NCBI GenBank assembly: GCA_949358305.1
Contig: OX442321.1
Coordinates: 8,581,605 to 8,645,604, forward strand
Length of the DNA stretch: 64,000 nt
Source: Strigamia acuminata
Lineage: Eukaryota > Arthropoda > Chilopoda > Geophilomorpha > Linotaeniidae
Reading direction: 5' to 3'
Both the position numbers and the translations under genes were made by a program. The notes below the pieces were generated by a model. The model saw only the letters and a program-made list of their open reading frames with translations, was not told the origin of the DNA and did no database searches. Positions 1 to 12,425 of the stretch are shown here, piece after piece. Within the stretch, counting starts at the first letter, position 1. Every line of letters starts with the position of its first letter.

Positions 1-798
1 TGGTGCAAAGTGCCAATCGAGAGCGATTTGGAGTTATACAATAGTCGCATGCATGGTCATTCCGAGAGTTTGTTAAATCTAGACATGCCGAGCAGCGAGG
101 ATTCATCCGACAACCATCCCAATTATTTGCAAGAACAATTTGAAATTGACATTGAATTCGAAAAGTTTGAACAAATTGATGTACCAGATTTCAGTGGGGG
201 CAGACGTGGACGATTTATTCACGATTTTTCAGTGGTACAAGAAAATGTTTTTATATTTTTATTATTATTATCTTTTTTAATTTTTTTTTTAAATTGCAGA
301 ATAAAACCGGCATCATAGATTTGGATGGGCATCGCTGTTTTGTTATGCCTTTAAATCGTAGTCGAGTGTTACCACCAAGCTCCTTGTTTGATTTAGTTGT
401 TAAAATGAGGGTAAGTTTGTGAGAAAAAAGTATAATTTTGTAACATTTTTTATTTATTTATTTTTTTAAAATTTTAGGCCGGTTACTACGAAGTCGATAC
501 TGAAGTTGTCCGTGAGGCGATGCGGGTAGTCCGACCTCGTATCACAGACTACGACTCGCTGGGATTTTACATCGCTCACGAATGCCGTCGTTTGCCCACA
601 TATAAACTGGAAAGAATGACTAAGCCCAGTAAATCCACCTTAAAACAATTATTTTCCTTTTTATTTATTTATATATTTATTTCTTAATTATATTAATCTT
701 ACATTTCAGTTGTCAAACGTTCTGCGGACAGTGCAGCGCCTCTTATGTTTACAGAATTTGCTGGAAGCAAAGTAATGCAGATAGTCATTGAAGAGTAA
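1..798 (+). CDS. ITM2: ITM2/BRI family BRICHOS-domain type II membrane protein, 3' part
   Basis: Partial gene: the reading frame is open at the left edge, so the N-terminus and membrane anchor lie outside the window. Exons: 1-234, 300-410, 478-628, 710-798, with GT-AG introns of 65-81 bp. The product reads through a segment with IHDF, then the BRICHOS core (CFVMPLNRSRVLPP, then AGYYEV, DSLGFYIAHEC). The two BRICHOS cysteines, in CFVMPL and AHEC, are present. A dibasic VKR follows, placed where ITM2B is cut by furin to release the Bri peptide. The residues after it (about 25) contain no cysteine, unlike vertebrate Bri peptides. In the family these are type II proteins of the secretory pathway, and the BRICHOS domain acts as a chaperone for the released peptide. 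Family assignment is firm; the paralogue is not decided. A poly(A) signal AATAAA lies at 955-960. Confidence 0.88.
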
Positions 799-1977
799 CA
801 TGTATATTGTGTTATAAAAACTTTTAAATGTATCGGAGAATGAGTTGGAGTGAATTATTAAGGTGTTATATAACTTTTGAAATCATGGTTTTTGTTTATC
901 ACTTTCTTTTAGAATAAGTTTGGCTTTTTATTCTAGCATTAAATTTAAGAACACAATAAAATTTCTGTTTAAACGTGTACAAAATGTCATAAAACCAGCG
1001 CCAGTTGTTTTCTTTTTCGATAAAACGAAACAGGCGTCATAACGATTAACGTCGGGGTTGGGGTTAATCAACAGCTGGTTTCAGTCATTCTCGTAGCAGT
1101 TGAAAGGTCATGTTGACCACGAAACTGGAAGATTTAAAACTACATTTTTTGAAGTATATCGCAAACAAATTAGGCTTAATCAGTGCTAGAATGAAAGCTA
1201 AAATTTTGATGTTTTTACAGTAGTCGTGGAAAATAGTCAATTTCTATTCCTGTGATTCAGTTTTGTTTCGTTTGATTTTTAAAAAAAAATTATATTTTTA
1301 TTATTTTGCACAATAGTAAATTACTACTTAAACAAATATTGGCTCAATTAGTATTTTAGTAATAATTGAGAATTTATTTACGAAATTTGAAATATCTGGG
1401 CTTAAATGCAAATGAAAGAACATCGATTTTGGATAAATAATGAAAACAGCAGTGAATTATTAATGTTTTGACTTCCTTTTTTGTCTTTTGATGTTTGATG
1501 GCTATAGTGTATGTTTTAGTGTTTCAATTCGTGACCAGTGTATTTGGTTTAATTCTTTCTTTCAAGTTAAATGTATTAACGCTCTGATAATTAACTCGCT
1601 ATGTATTTCATTGTCAAGTTAGGATAGAATGTGTCCAAATTATGACCCATTTCTAAACAATAGTTTGTTTACAACCATAAACAAAAATGATACAACATTC
1701 CTTTGATTTTTTTTTGGAAATAAAATAGAAAATTATTAATAAAAAAAAAATGAGTATTGTTTATTAACATTTAAAAAATATAATAACAAGTATTCATTTC
1801 ACACATTTTGTGTCAAAATATTATTTGTACATCTAGATTGTGTGGAAGACTATTATATAATAATTCAACTGTACATAACATAGTAAACATAGAATTGTAA
1901 TTTTTAAACACACAAACTTGCGGATAAACTTTAAAGTGATTAATAGTTAACGAATAACATTGAATATATGATTTCTA
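799..1977. other. Convergent 3' intergenic region between the ITM2 homologue and the CCDC160-like gene
   Basis: About 1.2 kb of AT-rich DNA between two converging genes. It holds the likely 3' UTR of the left gene (AATAAA at 955-960) and, on the other strand, that of the right gene. A slightly GC-richer stretch lies at about 990-1125 but shows no open frame. I see no further gene. Confidence 0.6.
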
Positions 1978-2944
1978 TCACTGAGTGTCGTTGAAGTGTC
2001 GGTGAAGCGAATTCATTCCCGTTTGGACGCATCGACGAATTTCTTCTTCGCGATTCAACTTGTGACTCAACTCGTCAATAGTGCGTTTGAGTCGCGCCAC
2101 TTCATTTTCGTGCAAACGTTTCCAATTTTCCTCCAGAATCAAAATATCGCGCTGTTTCTCTTGGATCACTCGATGCAAAGTGCCCTCCAATTTTGCTCTG
2201 GCCTCTCTTTCAAGGTTGAAATCTCTCTCCACACGAATGACTTCTTTAGCGACTCGGTCTCTCGCATCTTGGCAGTATTTCAAATCTTGCTCTAACATTT
2301 CAACTCGAGCGTGCAGGTGGCCATCTTGTATTTCATCCTCTTTATTTACGACCAACGCTTTCTTACGAGCTTTGTGCATTTCCTCAAGCTCGGCTCGCGC
2401 TTGTCGTAACTCCATTTCGTGACTTTTGTATTTTTCCCGAAGTAAACTCAGCTCCTCTTCTCTGACTTTGAGAAGCAAATGCAAACGGTTGTTTTCTTCT
2501 CTCGTTTTGATGTACGTCGGACTCCGAGCGCTGAAATCGTTCTTACCATCGCATAAAACCTAAAAGATAATGAATAATAGATTGTATAATTTCGTTTAAA
2601 GTTGATGTACGAACCTGCGTAGGGATGAAGCCATTGGCTGCCTCTTGCGGGACGGAGTCGGGCTTCCCTGCAGTGTTGGACTCTAATGTTAAATCAAAGG
2701 CGGAATCGGAAAAAGATAACAGATTTTCTTGCTTGCTTGGCATTTTGAAGTCCAAATCGGTATCGGCTTCTTCTTCTAATTTTCTCATACGAACGGCTTT
2801 CTCGTATATGTTTTTTATAGTGGAAATATCGAGTGGAGCGATGCCACTTGATACGTGCGTATGTGTGTGTATTTTTTGCTCCGATTCTGACAAATCTTTG
2901 GATGGAAAGTTGTTTTCGAACCAATTTTCGTTATTTGCGGTCAT
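1978..2944 (-). CDS. Coiled-coil protein, CCDC160-like
   Basis: Two exons on the minus strand (2944-2615 and 2559-1978) join in phase 0 to give 303 aa. The N-terminal ~110 residues are polar and probably disordered, with a NWFENNFPSKD start resembling the opening of CCDC160. From about residue 120 to the end it is continuous heptad-like coiled coil rich in E, K, R and L, closing with NSLHRHFNDTQ. Length (CCDC160 is about 325 aa), the N-terminal motif and the coiled-coil C-terminal half fit CCDC160. That family is poorly characterised and coiled coils give false resemblance, so the name is tentative. It shares a 493-bp head-to-head promoter with the GCP3 gene. Confidence 0.72.
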
Positions 2945-3437
2945 TATTCAACTTTTATAAATTATTATTATTCGTGTCGACTAGCGTTTATTTTTCTGCA
3001 GTAAACTGACGCAAAGTTCCCGTACAGATGCTGTCATCTTTCGGGAATATAACAGAACTAAATGTTAATTTTAATGTTTGTAGCGTTTCTATTATCGTCT
3101 TTACTTATTTTTACTATTTTCCGGAGTTTCACAAATATGTTTTTATTTCGAATTGAGCAGTTTTTGTAGTCTAAAAAGTACTAATTTTATTTCGTATTCA
3201 TGAGCAACACTCAGTTTAAATTTCGCGCTTCTCTGAATCCATGGAAACTAAAAGGTTGTAGTTTGCACATTTGCCACAGCGGCATCATTTACTGGATAGC
3301 CTTGAAACACCAATAAGAGCGAGTGTGGGATCCGTCTTCGCGCCTGCCGCCTTTTTATGGAGCAAATGAAATGCCAAGTAGCAATTAGCATTTTATTTTA
3401 TAAATTAGATTATTGAACAAATGTCACACCAAATCTG
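2945..3437. promoter_or_regulatory. Bidirectional promoter between the CCDC160-like and GCP3 genes
   Basis: A 493-bp interval between two divergent start codons. It contains an E2F-type site TTTCGCGC at 3221-3228, a CCAAT pentamer near 3310, and a GC-richer stretch with TCGCGCC near 3334. Local composition is less AT-rich than the flanking introns. Function is inferred from position and motifs only. Confidence 0.5.
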
Positions 3438-6400
3438 ATGGCGACGTACGGATATGATACGAATGAACCCACAGCTTTGCTTCATAAATTATGTTCACAC
3501 GTATCGGGTTTAAACGGAGGTACAACTTTAACGTCGAATGAAATGTTTATTGATAAATTTAATAGAAATTGTTCTTTCTGTTTGTGTCAGATTCTGTGAC
3601 TCCTTACTACGAATTTGTTTTGCGAGCATTGGGAAAGTAAGTAAATTCTTCTTACACAGCTAAAAATAAACGATACAATGGCCTTTTAATTTATTTATTT
3701 TTAAAATTACTTCTGACAGTAACGCATCGAGCACAGATCACACGGAAGATGAGTTTTTCTACGCAGAAAAGATCAAGAAAAAACGTAATTCAGAACACGG
3801 CCTACACTTAACAGGATGTAATCTATTTTTGTTATTATTTTCGTCAGTTTTGAAAGAAAGAAGAGAAAAAGATGCGGCAACTTTTTTCAGTTTGCATTTG
3901 AAACTGCAAGGCAGTGTAAGTTGTTTAAAACTAAATGACGTTTGCATCAAATTATTAATCTATTTATTTAAAGTCTGTACTCAGGAACAAATGGGCCGTT
4001 CTTTGTTTCTTGATGAATCTTCAAGAAGAAGGAAGGAAGACTAAATCCAAACCATCTCTATTTGCTCGTGGTTTATCAGCACTAGTTACCTCGACACCAT
4101 TTTCGTTCAGTAAAGATGGTTTTGCAGCTTCGAAACCTCGCAGCAAAGATAGTAATCGAAGCACACCTTCGATTAGCCTCACTCCCAGTCCGATTAATCC
4201 AGATCCACTGATGCTCCCACCCACTTACGGAAACTCAAACACTATTTTAACCAGTAAGAATAATTTTGAGAAATCTTTTTTAAATTTTTTTAACGATTAA
4301 TTTATTTTCAAATTCAGATAAGAAGAAGAGTAACACTCACTTCGTTCGCGATTGCAACAGTAATCAAATGATTGCGGTTAAAAATGAAGCTGACGCAGGT
4401 TTAGGTGGTCTTGTATCGGAACACGTTTTGCTCCGGGAACTTGTTTACATTTTCCAAGGAATAGAGGGCAAAATCATCAAAATCGAAACAGGAAAAGATG
4501 GATTTCGAATTGACCATGCTGTCAGTATTCCTAAACCAACTAGGAATTTAGTTCTTCGATTGGCCGAATTAGGTTGGCTGCATAATAAAGTTAAAAAATA
4601 CCACGACGCAAGAAGCGCAGATCGTGGACTGGGTCAAGTTGGACAAGTAAATACACCTCCACGTTTGTTTTAATAAGAAATAAACAGATTAATATATTTC
4701 TAGAGCTTCGTTACGGCACTGAATCAAGAACTCGCGGAGTATTATCGTTTGCTGGCGTTGTTGGAATCGCAGCTTCAGCAAGATGAAGATCCAACCATCA
4801 ACATTAATAGCAACGGCCTTACGTTACGTCGCTTACAATTGTGGACGTTTGAGCCGGTGTTCAGGCTTCGAGTTTTAGCAGCCTTAGTTGATGTTTGCAA
4901 GGGTTTGAAAGGCGGTGCGCTGGCTTCGGCCGTTTATTCGTATCACCAGCACGGTGATCCATCAGTGCGAGGCTTAATAAATAATGTTTTATCAACGGTA
5001 AAGATTTGATTAGTGTTAAAAAAAGAATAAAACAATTTTTATTTTCAATTTAGTTGGCCGTGCCAATTTACACCATGTTGGATCGGTGGATATTTGATGG
5101 CGAATTAGAAGATCAATACAGCGAGTTTTTTGTTGCTGCCGATCCGACGGTTAGCGACGACAAGTTGTGGCACGACAAATATAAATTACGGAAATCGATG
5201 GTGCCCAATATCATTTCAATGAGCCAAGCAAAGAAGGTTTTAACTGCACTACGAAATCGAAGAACATTTTATAATTTTTTATTTATATTTTTAGATTTTA
5301 TCTGCTGGAAAATCGATTAATTTTCTTCGGCAAGTTTGCCAAGATCCGACTCCTTTAAAGGGTCGAGATGCCATTCGAGATTCATTAGATTGCAACACAT
5401 GTATGACAGTTAAGAAAACTTTATTATTAATTTACTAATTTTATCTTTTGTCATTAGACCAAGAAGGTTACTTGCAAAATATCGTCGAAATGGCTTACAA
5501 AGAAACGAGCAGACGGTTATTGGATGTGATGCAGACGAAATATAAATTCATGGACCATTTAAAAGTAGAGTGGATTAATAAATTCTATATTAGTACAATA
5601 ATAAATTAATATAATTTCCGCTCAGGCTATGCGACGGTATTTATTACTGGGACAAGGTGATTTTATTCGACATTTAATGGACATATTGGAGTCGGATCTG
5701 TCCAAACCTGCGTGCCAACTCTATCGACACAACTTGTCAGGGAGTTTAGAAGCTGCTATTCGCGCCACCAACGCTCAATTTGACGACCCAGACATATTGA
5801 AACGACTGGACGTGCGATTGTTGGAAGTAAATAACATTATATTTCTACAACCGTCATTGAAAATTGATTATTTTGTTCTATTTTAAGGTTTCGCCCGGTG
5901 ATTTCGGTTGGGATGTTTTTAGTCTAGATTATCACGTCGATGGACCAATAGGAACAGTAAATTATAACACTCAACTCGATTTTTTAAATTTTGACATTGT
6001 TTCGTTTAAAATTAGGTATTTTCACCTAGCGTGGTGATGACGTATTTGCGACTATTCAATGCACTTTGGCGAGCGAAACGGATGGAATATGTGCTTTCTA
6101 ACATTTGGAAGTCGCAAATGTCTCACGGACGCATCCTTCGAATTATACCCGAATTGAATCCTGTATTGCACCAGTGCTACATGTTGGCCAGTGAAATGGT
6201 TCACTTCGTTCAACAGATCCAATACTACATCACTTTCGAAGTGATGGAATGCTCTTGGGACGTACTCGAACGCAAAGTCAAGTCTGCTCAAGATTTGGAT
6301 GAAATTATCGCCGCTCACGAAGAATTTTTAGAAACGATAATGGCGCGTGCTCTTCTCGACGACGAATCCAAGGAATTGCTGACTCAACTTAGAGCTATTT

Positions 6401-6953
6401 ACGATCTCATTATCCAACTGCAAACGATCCAAGAGCAGTTGTGCCAACGTGCTTTGCACGAAGTGCACAATATGGACGATGCCGAGCTACGCGTGCAATA
6501 CAAAACTGATAAGGTCCGTTAAATGAATAAATCGGACCAAGTAAATAACGAGCTCGATATTTACTTGAAATTTATTTCTGGTTTATTTTAGGGTAAGTGG
6601 GGCGAAGACGAACAAACAACCGACGCAGACAGGCAAATCTTCCAAGAACTGCTCAAAAACGTCATTCCAACAACCAGAGCTAAGTTACGAATTCTAAGCC
6701 AATCGTACCAAGTAAATTATTTCATTTCTCTAAAATGTAACGATGTTTCGACTAATTTCTGATGCTTTTTTTTTAGGATATGGTTCAGAAATTCCTTCTG
6801 ATGCTGACGAGTCACAGAGACGTGTCTCTTCAGTTTCTCAGTTTCAGACTCGACTTTAACGAACACTATAAGAACAGAGACTCTCGGCTTCGGACACACT
6901 TAACGTACCAACACAGACGGCAGTCAAGTATCGGCATCTCTAGTAAATGTTAG
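3438..6953 (+). CDS. TUBGCP3: Gamma-tubulin complex component 3
   Basis: Fifteen exons give 874 aa (human GCP3 is 907 aa). Exons: 3438-3519, 3591-3636, 3720-3784, 3848-3915, 3974-4253, 4318-4646, 4704-4997, 5054-5236, 5295-5400, 5458-5564, 5626-5826, 5888-5956, 6016-6513, 6592-6711, 6777-6953. Diagnostic stretches: [138 protein letters not shown] and [14 protein letters not shown]. The first ~180 residues are the less conserved N-terminal helical region; the rest covers the GCP N- and C-terminal domains, the latter binding gamma-tubulin. In the family it is a core subunit of the gamma-tubulin ring complex that nucleates microtubules at centrosomes. No truncation or frameshift is visible. Confidence 0.96.
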
Positions 6954-7094
6954 CGAAATAAATCACATTTAATTTCTAACGTGTTTGGCGTTAAAATAAT
7001 TAATTTTCTCGGGTGTACAAAAATTTTATTCATTCAAAAAAATATTAAACTAATTACATACGGTATATTAATAAACGACGTTTAATGTGAGGAT
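6954..7094. other. Short convergent intergenic spacer GCP3/SMC4
   Basis: Only 141 bp separate the stop codons of two converging genes, so their 3' UTRs must be very short or overlap. AATAAA-like signals occur on both strands. Confidence 0.6.
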
Positions 7095-10000
7095 TTATGA
7101 GCTCATCTGTTCCACCGCTGACTCGACAACTTCCTCCCCCAATTCCCCAGGATTGATAGTAACGGATTTTGTACAGTCGTCAGTCTTATAGATGCCAACG
7201 AGACGATCGGCCAATTCGAACATGTTATTTCTCAGCGAGATGACGATAAATTGAGCATTTCTCGTGCGTTCCTTAATGTAATTCCCCACGATGGACACGT
7301 TTCGGAAATCCAGTGCAGCGTCGATTTCATCCATCACGTAGAGCGGAGTTGGTTTGTAATAATGAAGGGCGAACACCAGTGCCAGTGAGCTCAGAGTTTT
7401 TTCGCCGCCACTTAAATTCGAAATGTTTTTCCACGATTTTTTCGGCGGCCGAACACTAATAAATACATTATTTTTACAAAAAAAATAATTCTTTTCGCAG
7501 ATAAATTTATCTCACCTGAAGGTTATTCCCTCCGAAAATGGGTCTAGTGAATCGATTAATTCCAATTCCGCGTCGCCTCCGAGTGTGATCATTTGGTACA
7601 TTTCTTTTAGTTTCTGCGTGATAATTCCAAATCCGGTCATAAATTCGTTTAGTCTTCGCTTGCGGAGATCGTCGAATGCATTTCTTTGAGCATTCCTTTG
7701 CGCCGTAACGTTGTCCAATTCAGTTACTCTCTGCTTATAAACTTTCTCCTTTTTCTTATATTCCTCGATAACTCCCACGTTCACTTTCTTTTTGCCAAGT
7801 TGCTCTTCCATTAAAACGATTCTATACTTCAAAGCTTTTGGATCCTTTTCCGCCAACTCCTCTTCGGTGTACGTTTGAAGCTGCTCGTTCGTTTCGCCTT
7901 CAATTTCGTGTAATTCCAGTTTGCTCAACTGAAACGAATTTAAATCATTAATCGAAACGCCTGAAAATCTAACTGTCGACATACTTCTTTCTTCCAGTAT
8001 TTGGCTCTTTGTGATCTTTCGCTGATGTCTTTCATGCAATGCTCTAATTTATGATCAACTTTGATTTTCTCGTTATTAAATTTTCCTAATTCCGTCTGCA
8101 GTATCCGTAAATCTTGTTTGGCTTTATTCACGACTCCCTCTTTCTCGTCGGCGTACGACTTAAACTTATCGATATTTTCCATTAATTCCGACGCATCAGC
8201 TTCAAGTTTGACCAACTCTTCTTGCAAATTAACAGACTTTTTCTTCGTTTCTTCCACCTCTGTTTCCATGCTTTTGATTTTTCTTTTAGTCTGTGTAGTA
8301 TTCCTAAAATAACAAATAATTTTAACAAAAACAAAGATTAATTTTTTAAATTTCAAATCCAAATTTTTTCACCTCTCAGCAGTTTTCATTGCCACTTTTG
8401 CCTTAGTTATGGCATTATCAACATCATCGATTTTTTTGTTTATAGCATCCAGTTTTTTCTGCGCCGATTTCATCTTCTCTCCACTAACTTCCATAATTAT
8501 AGTGTGCAAGCGCTGCACCTCTTTCTCGACGTCGTACGATGTTTCAGCAGCTTCTTCAAATTCTATTAACATTTTTGTAAAATTCTTAGTCAGTAATTAA
8601 TTCTTAGTCTTAATCGTTTTCACTTTAAATCACCTTGAGTTCTCGCTGCCACATCTTTTTTCATCTTCTCCACTTTATTTTTGTCCGGTTCAACATCCTT
8701 AATCCGATTTTCTTGATTCTTAATGTTCGTAGACAATAACCCTTCCTTTTGTGTCAACGTCTACATAAACGAAATAATTATTATTCAATGTTTAATTAAG
8801 CAAAATCGCATCCTACTTCAATTTCCCTAGAGAGTTTTTCGTAATCTCTTTCCATAATTTCTTGTTCTTTCGATTGCCTGGAGACCGTCTCTTCCAGTTC
8901 TTCTTTCCGTCTTCGAAGCTGAATCGCTTGTCCAGTCATTTCATCCACTTTCTTCGCCATCAAATCTACTTCTTGCGGAGTATACTCCGTCGACACAACA
9001 TTTGTTCCCATTCGACCCTTGGCAACACGATTTCCTCCACCCGACATCGTCCCAGATGGGTCGATTAATTCGCCCTTTAATGTCACAACTCGGTGCCGAG
9101 TCGAACCTTGAAATGCGATCCGAGTCGCTTGATTCAAATCTTCAGCAACGAGGGTGTCGCGAAGCGCGAAGTAGAAAGCAGGTAAGAATCTTTCATCGTT
9201 TACACGAATTAAATCGTATAGACGTGGAACATTTTCAGGCCTGTCGGAATAAAATTAACATCAATTATCGATTCGACATTCCGAAATTACTACTCCTCTA
9301 ACGTTTTAATTCGAGCATTCGCTTGACTTTTCCATCTCGCCATTTTGTCCAAACCGATAAACGTTGCCTGGCCAACATTATTGTGTTTCAGAAAATTCAC
9401 ACATTTCTGCGCAGTATCGATCGTGTCCGTAACAATATCGTCCAAGCGTCCGCAAGCGGTCGAAATGGCCACATCGTATTTTTCGTCAATGGCGCCGAGA
9501 TCACCCTGAATAAATATATTAATTAATTGAAAGTACGTTTGCAAAGACGGCAAAATACTAACCAAACGACCGAAAACACCAGGTATGTTTCCATTTGCCT
9601 TTTCTTCCATTATAGCATTTAAAACTCTGTTTTGACTCTTTGAAGCTTGCATTGCCACACGTGCCTCTTCCATTTTCATTCTCTTATGTTGTAACTAAAA
9701 AAATATACTAATTGTTAATTTTAAAATTCAAACAATTATTTCCACCTGATACTCACAGTCTCCGAAATATTTCTTTCTTTCTCGGTTACGTCCGCTAATT
9801 CTCTCCTATCCGAATCCAAACTTTTACGAAGGTCAGGGATCTTCTGTTTCATCTCTTTAACGTGACTATTTCGATTTTCAAAGAGAAAACAAATTAGTTT
9901 TCTAGAAAACTAATCAAATACGGTAAGTACGGAGTATTTACTTTCTATACTGCTCCATATCTGTGCACACTTGATCGTAACTACTTCGCATGTCTACTAA

Positions 10001-11923
10001 TTTTTTCTTCTCATTTTCCTCAGTACTCAAATAAATATTCAATTCAGCTTGAGCAAGATCCATCTTCGACTTCTTCGCATCCACATTTATCTTCAACTTC
10101 AACAACTTTGATTCATGCACGTCTTTTTCCTCTTGCAGTCCTTTGGTTTCCTCGCGCAGACCAGCCATGACTTTAGACAAGGCCGCTTCCTCCTTCTTCT
10201 GATCGCCACTCAGCTTGCCGCGGTGTTCGGTCAACTCCTGTATATCAGCTTCTAATTTACCCGGTACTGCTTCTAAATCTTCGAGCTTATGATTTTCTTT
10301 CTGTAAATTCTGAGTTAACTTTGTCGATTGTGCTTTCATGTGTCTCATATCTTCACGACATCGCACATCCTGTGCTTCGAGTTTATTAAAACGAGCCTTA
10401 GTAGCATCCAAGTCTTTCAACATCTTATCACGTTCCTGCGTGCATTTCTTGTAGGATTTTTCGTTTTCTTCTACTTTCTCGCTTATCTGCGCTATGGTGT
10501 CCGTAATGCCTTTCAAACCAGCTAAGATTTCCTCTTTTTCTTCTTCCTTTGTTCGTTGTTGTTGAACAGCTTCGAGTCTGCGCAGATTATTTAAAATTAC
10601 AATCTGCTCGTGATGTTTTAGACAAGCCTAAACTTACGCGTTACACTGGCAGACAATATTCTTGAATCTAAATATTTCATTCTCCTCTTGAAGATACGAA
10701 ATTGCCTCGTTTTTAGGCGCTTCCAATTCCTCCTTTTCTTTCTCCACCATTTTAACTCTGTTTAACTACGATAATTTACAATAATTTAAGAAATTAATTA
10801 CATTTCAAATAAAATTCACAACTTATATTACTTTTTCGGTCCTCTGTTCGTTTAATTCTTCGACCTTTCTAGACAATATATCGATTGGATCTTTAAATCG
10901 GTTGCTACCAATAATATCTTCCAAATATTCCAGCATTCCAGTATCATGTTCAGTTTGGGATTTCGGTTTCATTAACGCAATTTGTTCAACTTCACCCTAC
11001 GAGAAAATAAGTATGCTTTAAAATTTAACTTTATACAATTAACTTTATCATAAAATTCCTTTTACTTGTAAAATGAGAAACCGATTGTGATCCAAATCGA
11101 CTCCGTGGTGTCGTAACAAAGCAGAAACTTCTTTAAATGGACATTTGCGATTATTGATGCAATAAAACGAATTATTGTCACGATCAGCCGTCCGGGAGAT
11201 GGAAAACTTTGAATCTGGCACCTCTTCATAACCGTCATCGGGCTAAACTTTCCAATCAAAATTAGAATACACACCAACGAACCAACAAAACTCCCTTTAC
11301 CGTATCTATAATTCTCTTAAAATAAACCGTTACGGTGCAGGCTCTTATACTCTGATGTTTATTGCTGTTGTGGATCAAAACACCAATTTTTTTGGAACGA
11401 ATTTTTTGCGCTTTATAGCCAAAAACAAATAGCATAGAATCGATTACATTGGATTTTCCACTACCATTGGGTCCCACGATCGAAGTGAAGCTCTAAAATT
11501 CAAGTTACATTTAAATCAATGGAAATGTGATTGATTGTAATCAGAATCAAGTGTTTACTTTATGAAATGGTCCTAATGGTTGTTTTCCCGCATAGGATTT
11601 GAAATTTTCGCTCTCAATGTGTGTGATTATAAGTCGAGGACCTTTGGAGTCAAATGTGCATGCAGGGGCAGGCGGTGGAGGAATGTAAATGTCGCCAATT
11701 CCTAATAATAATCACGGTAAAATAAAAACTATCGTTACGAACTTTCGAAATGGGGTTTTGTGGACTTACTGATGGCTCCATCGTCTTCTTCGATAATATT
11801 ATTTTCCACTACTTCTATGGGTTGTTCGGTTTCATTTGCTTCTATGGTTTGCTCGGTTTCAACTGCTTCTACAGGTTGTTCATTTTCGACATTTGATGTG
11901 TCTTCATTGTTATCGATGCTCAT
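7095..11923 (-). CDS. SMC4: Condensin subunit SMC4 (structural maintenance of chromosomes 4)
   Basis: Sixteen exons on the minus strand give 1,293 aa (human SMC4 is 1,288). Exon edges, high to low: 11923-11770, 11701-11559, 11492-11301, 11242-11066, 10996-10832, 10765-10638, 10577-9942, 9865-9757, 9694-9563, 9505-9294, 9240-8817, 8760-8634, 8562-8373, 8303-7985, 7928-7516, 7455-7095. The start lies in an acidic TEQ/VE-rich leader of ~50 residues. Walker A is VGPNGSGKSN (about residue 105). SMC4-specific MLEYLEDIIGSNRF follows, then a long coiled coil. The hinge runs about 600-760 (GNIPGVFGRLGDLGAID to GTMSGGG), then the second coiled coil. The signature LSGGEKTLSS is near 1190 and Walker B PLYVMDEIDAALD near 1220. 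With SMC2 it forms the ATPase core of condensin, which compacts mitotic chromosomes. An E2F-like site lies ~75 bp upstream of the ATG. Confidence 0.97.
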
Positions 11924-12425
11924 TATGACAACAGGCAGCTTTTAAACGTTTGAATCAAAAACAAAACAAAACCAAGGCTACTTGAAACAAAACGGCTGTT
12001 TCCCGCCCGGATTTCGGTTGTTGATGCGACGACCGATTGTGGTGTCACCTTGTGAAAATTATTTGAAGTAATTAGATATGCACAATGTATTGTTTAAAAT
12101 AATCAAATTTATTTAAAAGAAATAAAAATCTAAACATGTACAGACTTAGAAATTTAAAAAAAAAATTATTTTGGAAAATTTGCAGCTGAATTAATTGCTG
12201 ATGCATTATTTATACCTGGTACTACCGCACAAATCCCGAGTAGTCAAGTCAGCAGATGGCGAACAGTATGGCGTCATTCAAAGTCAACACTCACCTATCA
12301 ATTTATTAAACCCAATTAAACCTTTTCTCGTTTGCTACCGCTTTCCACGTAATGTAATTAACTGCGATCACCCAAGAGTCTGCTGGGGTGAAAATTAAAA
12401 TTAATTATGTTTGAAATTGCTCTTC
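11924..12425. promoter_or_regulatory. Bidirectional promoter between SMC4 and UXS1
   Basis: A 502-bp head-to-head interval. TTTCCCGCC at 11999-12007 matches the E2F consensus, and TTTGAA at 11949-11954 matches the CHR element often found in mitotic promoters. The SMC4-proximal 130 bp are GC-richer than the rest. On the UXS1 side, an upstream ATG at 12407 opens a 9-codon frame that overlaps the assigned start. Confidence 0.5.
11999..12007. promoter_or_regulatory. E2F-like site
   Basis: TTTCCCGCC, an exact match to a common form of the E2F/DP consensus, 76 bp upstream of the SMC4 start codon. Cell-cycle control of SMC4 through E2F is known in other animals; here it is inferred from the motif. 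Confidence 0.5.
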
